Shown here: piece by piece, positions 54,869-62,273 of the stretch
Layout: every line of letters starts with the position of its first letter
How positions within the stretch are numbered: position 1 is the stretch's first letter
Origin: CAYGOC01 sp964351495
GTDB taxonomy: Bacteria; Chlamydiota; Chlamydiia; Chlamydiales; SM23-39
NCBI GenBank assembly: GCA_964351495.1
Contig: CAYGOC010000010.1
Coordinates: 1 to 64,000, forward strand
Reading direction: 5' to 3'
Length of the DNA: 64,000 nucleotides
The notes under the pieces: generated by a model
What the model saw: the letters and a program-made list of their open reading frames with translations, nothing else
The model's database searches: none
Told to the model about the DNA's origin: nothing
Made by a program: the position numbers and the translations under genes

Positions 54869-54893
54869 TAGAGGATTTCTTTTATATCCTCTA
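54869..54893. repeat. inverted repeat between the two PLOD-like genes
   Basis: TAGAGGAT and ATCCTCTA form a perfect eight-base inverted repeat around nine bases. On the minus strand it lies in the leader of the gene at 54829 and is followed by A-rich rather than T-rich sequence. It is therefore not a standard terminator; it may be an mRNA stability or processing hairpin. Confidence 0.4.
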
Positions 54894-54934
54894 CGAAGAG
54901 ATCCTTAAGCTTCTTTTATATTCCCGTGAGTACC

Positions 54935-55732
54935 TCAAGGCAGTAGTGAATCGTATAGTTTCATAAAAGGGGGCTTTCCTTTGTCTCCATTTCCATGAAT
55001 AATACAAGGATAAGATCGAGTTTCTTTTAAGAAAATTCTATCCTGTTTTTTTCTGATTTCATAAAGATCTACTTCAAATAAGCTACAAAAAATCTGACAT
55101 GAGGTATCTAAATAAATAAGATTAGGCCTTTTCACATAATAATTGAGGCATAAATTCTGATCACAGGGTACACCAGGATGAATTTGGGAAATAATCTCTT
55201 GTAGCATAAATTTTAAAGCACCAGCATAGCCTATAAAGCCACCTGCATTTAAGTACTTAAAAGAGGAAGATCTGGTCCTTGAGTAGAAGAAGGGTTTTAG
55301 CTCAAGGCAAGGATAACAGTTTCTTTCTGTAGAAAAGGCAATTAAAGCATCCATTTTATGAAATTTCTTTATGATTTCTTTTTCCGAAGCGCAAAAAAAT
55401 ACGTCGCAGGCATCTACGCAAATAACAATATCCTCATCAGGAAGTGTTTTAATATATTCATAAAACCAGATAGGTTTTGTAACAATTCCTCCCCATGAGG
55501 TAGCCTCTTTTCCTAAGTGAGTAATAGAAATACCATACCTTTTTGCAGATTCAAAAAGGCGAAACATGTGGATATAAGGATCTTGTCCTGGATAACACCC
55601 TACAGTACAAAAATGAACAGATCCTTTTTTGTCTTTCCAGATCTGTTTTTGTTCTAATAGAAAAGAAACATCTTCAGCAAAAAGAAAGGAGAAAAACACT
55701 CCGTATAGGATAAAAAAGCAAAAAGTTTTCAT
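54935..55732 (-). CDS. exported PLOD-type glycosyltransferase, copy 1
   Basis: A 265-residue paralogue of the gene at 54038. It has a signal peptide (about 1-19), HFCTVGCYPGQ, THLGKEATSWGG, D-x-x-D at Asp107/Asp110 in CVDACDVFF, KYLNAGGFIGYAGAL and a C-terminal HGNGDKGKPPF motif. At the DNA level the last codons of the two copies are nearly identical, which suggests a recent duplication or gene conversion. Its ATG overlaps the stop of the upstream gene (ATGA), so translation is coupled. Confidence 0.85.
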   Translation of the reverse strand: MKTFCFFILYGVFFSFLFAEDVSFLLEQKQIWKDKKGSVHFCTVGCYPGQDPYIHMFRLFESAKRYGISITHLGKEATSWGGIVTKPIWFYEYIKTLPDEDIVICVDACDVFFCASEKEIIKKFHKMDALIAFSTERNCYPCLELKPFFYSRTRSSSFKYLNAGGFIGYAGALKFMLQEIISQIHPGVPCDQNLCLNYYVKRPNLIYLDTSCQIFCSLFEVDLYEIRKKQDRIFLKETRSYPCIIHGNGDKGKPPFMKLYDSLLP

Positions 55733-56571
55733 TGGTTTCTACCCCAGTTTTTCCCGTCTAGATGAGTAACAAAAGGACCTTCACCATAAGAGCCGTATAG
55801 AAAGACTCCAAACTTTTTATGGTTTTTGGGATTGGCAACACAAGCATTTCGAACAGGATGAGCAAGCTCCCATTCCATAGCAATCGGTCTGTTTCCTGTA
55901 CTCGGAAATACAAACGTCTCATAATACTGCTTGGAAGCTATATGTTCGTGGTCAGACCAATTATAAGAAACGCAAAGAGGAACTTCTGAAAATCCATCAT
56001 AAGGATTTACGTATACTTGCGAGTTTCCGTAGGGAACGTTTCTTGCCAAAGTAAAATGGACGTACTGAATAGAAGAGTTTTTTTCCATAGAGTTTAAGAT
56101 GCCCTCGATGTTAATAGGTCTTACTAGGATAAAGTCATGTTGGTGAATAAAAACAAAACGAGTTTTTACAAAAGGAAATGCTTCTCTTAAAGCACCTGTT
56201 ATATGACCATATTTTTTCAAAAAAACAAGAAGAGTATTTTTGAAATTAGGATTCTCTTCTACTAATTTTTTGCATCTCCTTTTATATTCGTCGTAGGCTT
56301 CTTTAAGGGAAACTCCTTTTCTAAGTTCTATTTTGTAATGCTTTGTCTCTGGTTCATCAAAGACAATAATTTTGGGCATTAGATCGAAGCCAGGTTGCTG
56401 TGACCAGCTTTGAAAGGATCTTTCTAAAAGCTCTGTACTAGGATGTCCTGGAACTATGCTCGTATTAGTAATAAAGGTAATACGAGAAGAGGAAGAATCG
56501 AGACTTCCAAAAGTCTCTGTAGAAAATCCAAAAGAAAAAAAACTAAAGAATAAGATAAGAAAAAAATGCAT
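55729..56571 (-). CDS. exported glycosyltransferase-like protein with HQHD motif
   Basis: The 280-residue product has a signal peptide (about 1-17) and a GT-A-like layout: SRITFITNTSIV first strand, then FVFIHQHDFILVRPI (His143-Asp146) in the place of the nucleotide-sugar metal motif. The later WELAHPVRNACV and FLYGSYGEGPFVTHLDG segments are not assigned to a family. It is the first gene of the four-gene exported glycosyltransferase run and overlaps the next gene by 4 bases. The glycosyltransferase call is by shape and context. Confidence 0.65.
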   Translation of the reverse strand: MHFFLILFFSFFSFGFSTETFGSLDSSSSRITFITNTSIVPGHPSTELLERSFQSWSQQPGFDLMPKIIVFDEPETKHYKIELRKGVSLKEAYDEYKRRCKKLVEENPNFKNTLLVFLKKYGHITGALREAFPFVKTRFVFIHQHDFILVRPINIEGILNSMEKNSSIQYVHFTLARNVPYGNSQVYVNPYDGFSEVPLCVSYNWSDHEHIASKQYYETFVFPSTGNRPIAMEWELAHPVRNACVANPKNHKKFGVFLYGSYGEGPFVTHLDGKNWGRNQ

Positions 56572-56657
56572 AAAGGTTCCTTAAAAAAAATATGGAGAAC
56601 TTTTTATTGCTTTTCCCGTTTTGTGTCAAATCAGTTTTTTAGAAAGCTTGACTTTTT

Positions 56658-56676
56658 AAGGGAAAATCCCTTTTTT
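56658..56676 (+). promoter_or_regulatory. leader hairpin with T-run before EamA gene
   Basis: AAGGGA-aaa-TCCCTT forms a six-pair stem directly followed by T4, just upstream of the transporter ATG at 56693. A TTGACT -35-like hexamer lies at 56648-56653. It could be an attenuator or part of the promoter region; the two readings cannot be separated by eye. Confidence 0.35.
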
Positions 56677-56692
56677 ATGAGAAAGAGAGAAG

Positions 56693-57550
56693 ATGAAACA
56701 AGAAACCTACTTAGGAGTTGTTTTTGGTATTTTAATGGCTTTTACCTATAGCCTAATGGCCATCTTTGTAAAACTTGCCACAAAAACTTCAAATGAAACG
56801 CTGATTTTTTACCGAAGTATTTTATCTTTTGTTTTTCTTTTACCCGTAGTTTTTTTTAAAGGGAAAGAACTAAAAACGGCAAAAAGACATCTTCACTGGG
56901 TTAGAAGTGTTTCAGGGCTTATAGCTATGTATTGCTATTTTTATACCCTAAAACATCTATCTCTTTTAAATAGCGTTCTTTTAGCCAATACCATGCCCCT
57001 TTTTGTCCCTCTTGTTATTTGGTTTTGGCTAAAAGAAAAAGTAGCCCTAAAAAGGATTTTATCGATTGCTTTGGGGTTTATAGGGGTAGTCCTTATTTTA
57101 AACCCCACAAGAGAGGGGTGGAATAGCGTAATTTTTGTGGGGCTGGGCACGGGACTTTTTGCCGCTATTGCTTTAGTAGGGGTAAGGCAGCTTGCCAAAC
57201 AAGAAAAGCCCTTTTCTATCCTGTTTTATTTTTTCTTTTTATCGGCCGTTCTTTCTCTTTTTCCCTTTCTTATGAAGGGGGAATTTTTGCCATATAGAGG
57301 GGAGTGGGGGTATGTAGTGGCTTTGGGGGCTATCACCATAATCTATCAGTTTTTCATGACGAAGACCTATACCTATTTTCCTGCATCTAAAGCCGCTGGC
57401 TTTCTGTATGTTAGTCTTATATTCGGAGGGTTTTTTGACTGGATAATTTGGGGTAAAATTCCCGGATTTATGTCCTTTTTAGGGGTTCTTTTCATAGCTA
57501 CAGGGGGTCTTTTAACTCTTTATGAGAAGCCAAAGTTAAAATTAAAATAA
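56693..57550 (+). CDS. EamA/DMT-family transporter
   Basis: The 285-residue product has ten membrane helices arranged as two EamA repeats (about 8-140 and 155-280), with LANTMPLFVPLVIWFWLKEK and the second-repeat equivalent near the C-terminus. Drug/metabolite-type transporters of this family include the S-adenosylmethionine carriers of Rickettsia and Chlamydia, a reasonable guess here. The substrate cannot be read from sequence. Start supported by GAGAAAGAGAAG before the ATG. Confidence 0.85.
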   Translation: MKQETYLGVVFGILMAFTYSLMAIFVKLATKTSNETLIFYRSILSFVFLLPVVFFKGKELKTAKRHLHWVRSVSGLIAMYCYFYTLKHLSLLNSVLLANTMPLFVPLVIWFWLKEKVALKRILSIALGFIGVVLILNPTREGWNSVIFVGLGTGLFAAIALVGVRQLAKQEKPFSILFYFFFLSAVLSLFPFLMKGEFLPYRGEWGYVVALGAITIIYQFFMTKTYTYFPASKAAGFLYVSLIFGGFFDWIIWGKIPGFMSFLGVLFIATGGLLTLYEKPKLKLK

Positions 57551-57560
57551 TTTATATACA

Positions 57561-57599
57561 GTTTAATTACATATTAAAAATTTTAATATATAATTAAAC
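57561..57599. repeat. 39-base AT palindrome
   Basis: Nineteen-base arms around a single central A form a palindrome with one mismatch (position 10 of the left arm). Apart from the outer G/C pair and the mismatched C, it is only A and T. It lies 10 bases after the EamA stop. It could end that transcript, act as an operator for the next gene, or extrude as a cruciform. A related palindrome is at 39572-39592. Confidence 0.65.
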
Positions 57600-57686
57600 T
57601 TAATATATTTAAAATATTGTTTAATTAAATTAATATTTTTGTTATAATATTCCTTGTCATAAGAAATTATAAATAAGGAAATGTCT

Positions 57687-58169
57687 ATGTCTATGGAATT
57701 ACAACAAAGGCCTTGTTTTGCTACTAAGCTACCTTCTTCTATTTTACATGCTGTTATACCAGATGTAAGAGAGGGGGTCTCCGGCGCAAACATGGCAAAA
57801 ATGGCTATCTTAGGGTATGCCGCCATAAAGGTGGCTGTAGTTGCAGTTATGGCTTTAAAATATGGAGCTATTGCAGGTGCTCTTTATTTGGCTTATAACT
57901 ACTACCAAAAAAATAGTGCTATAAGAAATTTTGAAGCTACAGCAAAAAGCGATGCTGATTTACCAGATAAATTATCTGCTCTTCAAGGCTTAATACAAAG
58001 ATTAGGAGTGAAAATATCTAATCAAGCTTTGGAATCTCTACATGATAGAGCTGCTATTTTAATGGGAGAAAACCAACAACTAAAAGCAGATTTAGCTAAT
58101 GCGCGAGCAGAGCTAGAAACATCTAAACGGATGTCTTCTATTCTGTCCGGTGGAGTAGTTAATTTTTAA
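57687..58169 (+). CDS. small membrane protein with hydrophobic hairpin and coiled coil
   Basis: Three in-frame ATGs occur (57681, 57687, 57693). AAGGA at 57675-57679 is best spaced for 57687, giving 160 residues. A long bilobed hydrophobic segment (about 34-70, AILGYAAIKVAVVAVMALKY then AIAGALYLAYNYY) is followed by a helical, coiled-coil-like C-terminus (about 75-150). A short hydrophobic hairpin without a signal peptide is the pattern of chlamydial inclusion-membrane (Inc) proteins, so this is a candidate, with modest support. It converges with obg. Confidence 0.7.
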   Translation: MSMELQQRPCFATKLPSSILHAVIPDVREGVSGANMAKMAILGYAAIKVAVVAVMALKYGAIAGALYLAYNYYQKNSAIRNFEATAKSDADLPDKLSALQGLIQRLGVKISNQALESLHDRAAILMGENQQLKADLANARAELETSKRMSSILSGGVVNF

Positions 58170-58179
58170 TTACACGTTT

Positions 58180-59220
58180 CTATAAAGAAAGTGTTTTGAG
58201 AAGAAGAGAAAAGTCGGTGCTTTTTTCTTCTTTTTTTTTGTCTTTTAAAGAAAGGATCTTATCTCCAAGAGACTCGAGTCCCTCTTCTTTTTCTGCAGAT
58301 ATGGGATATATAAGAAGATCAGGATAACTTTTTAAAAAGAGATCCTTCCACTCTTCTGACTCTGGAAGATCCATCTTGTTTAAAACAATTAAAAAGGGCT
58401 TTTTTAATACCTCAGGGCTGTAGTGCTCAATCTCTTTTTTAAGCGTTTCAAAGTCTTCTAGGGGAGATTTTCTCTCTCTTGCCGAGGTGTCTATTACAAA
58501 AACTAAAGCAGAAGTCCTTTCTATATGCTTTAAAAAAGAAAGGCCTAAGCCTCTGTTTTGATGGGCTCCTTCAATGATTCCAGGAATGTCTGCCAGTAAA
58601 ACCTTTTCCTCTCCCTTTTGATAAAAGCCAAGGTTGGGAATCAAGGTAGTAAAAGGGTAGGGGGCTATTTTTACCGGAATATGGGTTAATTTAGAAAGAA
58701 GAGTTGACTTCCCCGCATTAGGCATTCCTACAAACCCAATATCGGCAATCAGCTTTAATTCGATTTCGACCTCAATAGAGTCTCCCTCAGTCCCTTCTGT
58801 GCAAAAATTGGGGGCTCTTCTTCTGGAGTTTTTAAAAAAGGCGTTTCCTTTACCCCCTCTTCCTCCAGTACAAATAAGATACTCTTGCCCCTCTTCTGTA
58901 AAGTCAAAAAGAAGCGTTTTAGAATGAGCCTCTCGCACAATAGAGCCGATAGGAATAGGAAGATATAAATCCTCCCCAGACTTCCCCTGCCTAAGAGAGG
59001 CACCGCCTTGGGCGCCTTTTTCTGCTTGGATACACGTGGTATTTCGAAAATCTTCTAAGGAATAAACTTGATGAGAAGCTTTAAAATAGATAGAAGCCCC
59101 TTTTCCTCCGTTTCCACCAGAAGGACCTCCTTTTGGGATGTATTTTTCCCTACGCCAGGCAACAACGCCGTTTCCTCCCTTCCCTGCAAAAAGCTTTAAT
59201 TTGACCTGGTCGACAAACAT
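58180..59220 (-). CDS. obg: GTPase Obg
   Basis: Obg is a ribosome-associated GTPase needed for 50S maturation and stress control. The 346-residue product has the glycine-rich Obg fold (1-158: KGGNGVVAWRREKYIPKGGP) and the G domain with GMPNAGKST, DIPGIIEGAH and NKMDLP. It ends after a short C-terminal helix. It lies downstream of rpmA and rplU, the common rplU-rpmA-obg order (chlamydial CT420-CT418, from memory). Confidence 0.97.
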   Translation of the reverse strand: MFVDQVKLKLFAGKGGNGVVAWRREKYIPKGGPSGGNGGKGASIYFKASHQVYSLEDFRNTTCIQAEKGAQGGASLRQGKSGEDLYLPIPIGSIVREAHSKTLLFDFTEEGQEYLICTGGRGGKGNAFFKNSRRRAPNFCTEGTEGDSIEVEIELKLIADIGFVGMPNAGKSTLLSKLTHIPVKIAPYPFTTLIPNLGFYQKGEEKVLLADIPGIIEGAHQNRGLGLSFLKHIERTSALVFVIDTSARERKSPLEDFETLKKEIEHYSPEVLKKPFLIVLNKMDLPESEEWKDLFLKSYPDLLIYPISAEKEEGLESLGDKILSLKDKKKEEKSTDFSLLLKTLSL

Positions 59221-59237
59221 GCTCTTTGCCCGAAAAG

Positions 59238-59495
59238 TTACTCTTTCTCACAAGGAAGGACAGACACCAGGGTTTTCTTTTTCTTTTCAAAATGAACCTT
59301 TCCATCTATCTTAGCGAAAATAGAAAAGTCTTTCCCAAGCCCAACGTTTTGGAATGGGTGCCATTTCGTCCCTGTTTGTCTTACAATAATACTCCCTGTG
59401 GTTACAAACTCTCCCTCACATGCCTTAATTCCATGCCTTTTAGAGTGAGAATCTCTCCCGTTTTTAGTAGATCCTTGTCCCTTCTTATGTGCCAT
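59238..59495 (-). CDS. rpmA: 50S ribosomal protein L27
   Basis: L27 reaches toward the peptidyl-transferase centre. The 85-residue product starts MAHKKGQGSTKNGRDSHSKR and contains GSIIVRQTGTKWHPFQNVG. It needs no N-terminal cleavage, as the family start is immediate. It sits between rplU and obg. Confidence 0.97.
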   Translation of the reverse strand: MAHKKGQGSTKNGRDSHSKRHGIKACEGEFVTTGSIIVRQTGTKWHPFQNVGLGKDFSIFAKIDGKVHFEKKKKTLVSVLPCEKE

Positions 59496-59500
59496 ATTCC

Positions 59501-59812
59501 TTATCCTTCCTGAATCTGTGTGATTTGAACTCGTAGATACTTTTGTCTATGACCTACTTTTCTTCTATAGTTTTTTCTTTTTTTATATTTGTAGGCAATC
59601 TCTTTGGGTCCTTTTACTTCTTCTAAAATTAATCCTTCTACTTTTACGTTAGAAAGAAAAGGTTGTCCCACTTGAGCTCCTTTTTCACTTTGGTAAAAAA
59701 GAACTTCCGCAAAAGAGATAGTATCCTTAGCTTCTTCTATAAGGTCGATATCTATAATATCCCCTTTAGATACGCGGTGTTGTTTGCTGCCCGATTTGAT
59801 AATAGCGTACAT
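59501..59812 (-). CDS. rplU: 50S ribosomal protein L21
   Basis: L21 binds 23S rRNA with L20. The start at ATG 59812 gives MYAIIKSGSKQHRVSKGD, the usual N-terminus of 103 residues. GGAGG lies six bases upstream and overlaps an in-frame TTG (59824) that is therefore not the start. The C-terminal KKRKNYRRKVGHRQKYLRV segment is typical. Confidence 0.97.
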   Translation of the reverse strand: MYAIIKSGSKQHRVSKGDIIDIDLIEEAKDTISFAEVLFYQSEKGAQVGQPFLSNVKVEGLILEEVKGPKEIAYKYKKRKNYRRKVGHRQKYLRVQITQIQEG

Positions 59813-59882
59813 AGATTCCTCCAATTAGAGGTTTTCTATGATAACGAAAAAAGGGACCTAAAGTCAACAAACCTTCTATTTA

Positions 59883-60695
59883 TTATCCTTTGACAAATTT
59901 TTTTTTGCTAACAAGGATTAAAGCGTAAAAAAAAGAACATACAAGGGCGATGGTAGCACCTGTAGGAAGATCGAAAGAGAAGGAGAAAAAAAGCCCTAAA
60001 AGAGAGAAAGCCATTGAAATAAGAGAAGAAAGGATCATCATAAAAGGTAATTTTTTCGTAAAAAAAGAGGCAATCATAGGAGGAAGCGTCAGAAGAGAGA
60101 TTACTAAAATAATTCCTATGGTCTGAATTAAAATTACAATAGACAGAGCTACTAAGGTTAGCAAAAAAAGAGAAAGGCTTTTTACAGGAATTTTTTGTAG
60201 CACCGCCTCTTCCTCATCTAAAGAAATAAGAAGAAAGGGGGTGTAAAAAATGCCTATAGAGAGAATCAGGAATAGATCTAAAAAAAAGAGCTGCCAGAGC
60301 TCTTTGGAAGAGATCCATAAGATGTTGCCAAATAAAAACTGGCTCAGCTCTACATTATACCCAGGCGTAAGGGAGATAAAAATTACTCCTATAGCCATTC
60401 CTGTTGACCAAATCGAAGCAATAATAGCATCTTTTCTTTGTTTGTACTTTAGCTGGATCCAACCCATCAAGAGAGCCGATAAAATAGCAGCTAAAAAGGC
60501 GCCATACATAGGGCTTAAAAAAGGAAGAGAAAACTTTCTGGAAAGAAACAAAAAAAGGCCCATTCCTCCCAGTACCGAATGGGCTATACTGCCACTTAAA
60601 AAAGCCATTCTTTTTATAACTACATAAGATCCTAAAGCGCCACTTGCTAGAGAAGATAAAACAGAAGCAATAAAAGTTGTTAGAAAAAGACTCAA
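59883..60695 (-). CDS. metal ABC transporter permease (ABC-3 family)
   Basis: The permease of a zinc/manganese-type importer. The 270-residue product has about eight helices and family motifs GSYVVIKRMAFLSGSIAHSVLGG and LLISLDEEEAV. It overlaps the ATPase gene by 4 bases upstream; the binding-protein gene precedes that. The order matches chlamydial CT415-CT417 (from memory). Substrate is probably Zn or Mn. Confidence 0.9.
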   Translation of the reverse strand: MSLFLTTFIASVLSSLASGALGSYVVIKRMAFLSGSIAHSVLGGMGLFLFLSRKFSLPFLSPMYGAFLAAILSALLMGWIQLKYKQRKDAIIASIWSTGMAIGVIFISLTPGYNVELSQFLFGNILWISSKELWQLFFLDLFLILSIGIFYTPFLLISLDEEEAVLQKIPVKSLSLFLLTLVALSIVILIQTIGIILVISLLTLPPMIASFFTKKLPFMMILSSLISMAFSLLGLFFSFSFDLPTGATIALVCSFFYALILVSKKKFVKG

Positions 60696-61390
60696 GCCTT
60701 TCCTCCCTCTAAAGGGTGGTAAAGCCCTAAGGTAAAGTGTTTACACAAGGTCTCTTTATTTAGAAAAGAAACCTTTCTATCCACACATAAAAAAGTTTCT
60801 AAGTGATCCATGGCAGTTTTCCAGTCATGCGTTACGACCAAGACGGTTTTTTGTCCTTTGTACTTTTCTAACATCTGAAAGATCTCTTTCTTGGTGGAAA
60901 AATCAACGTTAGAGGTAGGCTCATCTAGTAAGAGGATATCGGGATCAGAAAGTAAAGATCTAGCTAAAAGAGCTTTTTGAAAAAGACCACCGGATAGAGA
61001 ACCTAAAAGGTGGTTCCTGTGGTCTTGTAAGTGAAGCTCTTTAAGTAGTTTTTCCCCTCTATCTTTGACAGAGAAAGGGTATCTTCCAAACCATTTCGCT
61101 AAAAAAGCGGCTCCCGTCAATATAAAATCAAAAGTGGTAATAGGAAAGTCTTTATCTAAGCGGAGGTTTTGAGGAACGTATCCTATTTTCGAAGAAGAGT
61201 CTATAGAAATTTTCCCGGAAGAGGGAGGTAAAAATTGAGCCATCAAACGAAGAAGTGTTGTGTTTCCCCGTCCGTTGGGGGCGATAATGCCTAAAAAGGA
61301 GCCTTTTTCTATTTTAAGAGTAACCTTTTCCAAAATAGGGAACGATTTTTCATAAAAGAAAGAAACATTTTCAAAGGTACAAGCCGTCAT
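60692..61390 (-). CDS. metal ABC transporter ATPase with altered Walker A
   Basis: The 232-residue protein is an ABC ATPase in a metal-importer operon, with Q-loop Gln74, signature LSGG (132-135), Walker B DILLLDE (151-157) and H-loop His188. Walker A reads APNGRGNTT (37-45): the invariant lysine is Asn43 (codon AAC, plus-strand GTT at 61262-61264) and the first glycine is Ala37. The lysine contacts ATP phosphates, so ATPase activity should be weak or lost. All neighbouring genes look intact. A sequencing error or a single-base mutation is possible. Confidence 0.9.
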   Translation of the reverse strand: MTACTFENVSFFYEKSFPILEKVTLKIEKGSFLGIIAPNGRGNTTLLRLMAQFLPPSSGKISIDSSSKIGYVPQNLRLDKDFPITTFDFILTGAAFLAKWFGRYPFSVKDRGEKLLKELHLQDHRNHLLGSLSGGLFQKALLARSLLSDPDILLLDEPTSNVDFSTKKEIFQMLEKYKGQKTVLVVTHDWKTAMDHLETFLCVDRKVSFLNKETLCKHFTLGLYHPLEGGKA

Positions 61391-62241
61391 AAGCTTTGCA
61401 AGGTCTCGCTTAATTCTTCTAACGTTTCTATATAGTTTTCACTGTAAGGGTCTATCTCTTTTAAAGGAATTTGCAGCTTTTCAGCTATATAAAAAGCCCC
61501 TTTACTGGGATGCTCAGGCATAGTGATTACAAGAGCTGGTTTTTCTTTTTTTAGCGCTTGCAGAAGAGAGAGTACCTGTTTTAAAGAAAGCTCTTTTCCC
61601 TCCCATTCTAAAGAAATTTGCAAAAAGTTATAATCGTGACAAAAATACCCAAAAGAGGGGTGGGCCACTAAAAGCGCTCTTTTTGTAAGGTGCTTGGTTT
61701 CTTCTTCTATTTTTTTGTCTAGTTTATCTAGTTTTTCTAAAAGGGTTTTTAAGTTGTTCTGAAAAAAAGAGGCTTTTTCCGGAAATAAAGAAGAGAGTTT
61801 TTCTTCTACTTTTTTTGCCTGCATAGAAAATAGTTTAGGGCTCATCCAAGTGTGGATATCTTGAGATCCTGTACAACAGCTATTGGTTGTATCTGAAGAG
61901 TAAGAGAGTAAAGGGATGCCCTCTTGCAGATTTTCTAAAAGCATTTTAGGGAAACGGTTTTTTAAGACAGAAGAGAGCTTTTTTTCAAAATTCTCTCCTA
62001 TCTGAAACCAAATTATAGCGGAGTCTAAAGAGGAGAAAGAGCTAGGGGAAGGTTCATAAAAATGACTGTTGGCTTTTGGGGGAACTATAGATTTTACAGA
62101 GAAACTATCTTGTACAATTTCTTTTACTAAAAATTGATAGGGGGGAATACTTACCAAAATATCTCCCCGCTTTTCCTGGGGATTTTTAACAGAAAAGCAG
62201 CCGAAAAAGCAGAGAGAAAGAAAAAGAAAAATAAGCCTCAT
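61387..62241 (-). CDS. metal-binding lipoprotein of ABC transporter (ZnuA/TroA family)
   Basis: The binding protein of the importer at 59883-61390, anchored by a lipoprotein signal (lipobox FFGC, Cys15). The 284-residue product has candidate metal ligands in NSHFYEPSP, DIHTWMSPK, VAHPSFGYF and EIDPYSENY (three His and one Asp, as in ZnuA/TroA proteins), joined by a long helix (about 140-175). A Cys pair (CCTG) in the second loop is unusual. The start codon of the ATPase gene overlaps its last 4 bases. Confidence 0.9.
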   Translation of the reverse strand: MRLIFLFLSLCFFGCFSVKNPQEKRGDILVSIPPYQFLVKEIVQDSFSVKSIVPPKANSHFYEPSPSSFSSLDSAIIWFQIGENFEKKLSSVLKNRFPKMLLENLQEGIPLLSYSSDTTNSCCTGSQDIHTWMSPKLFSMQAKKVEEKLSSLFPEKASFFQNNLKTLLEKLDKLDKKIEEETKHLTKRALLVAHPSFGYFCHDYNFLQISLEWEGKELSLKQVLSLLQALKKEKPALVITMPEHPSKGAFYIAEKLQIPLKEIDPYSENYIETLEELSETLQSL

Positions 62242-62273
62242 ACCGAGGCCATTTTATAGGTAACTTAAGTTAT

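Noticed and set aside
56566..56751. 61-residue plus-strand frame between the exported GT operon and EamA
   Set aside because: It overlaps the EamA start in another frame, has no ribosome binding site and shows no protein-like pattern.
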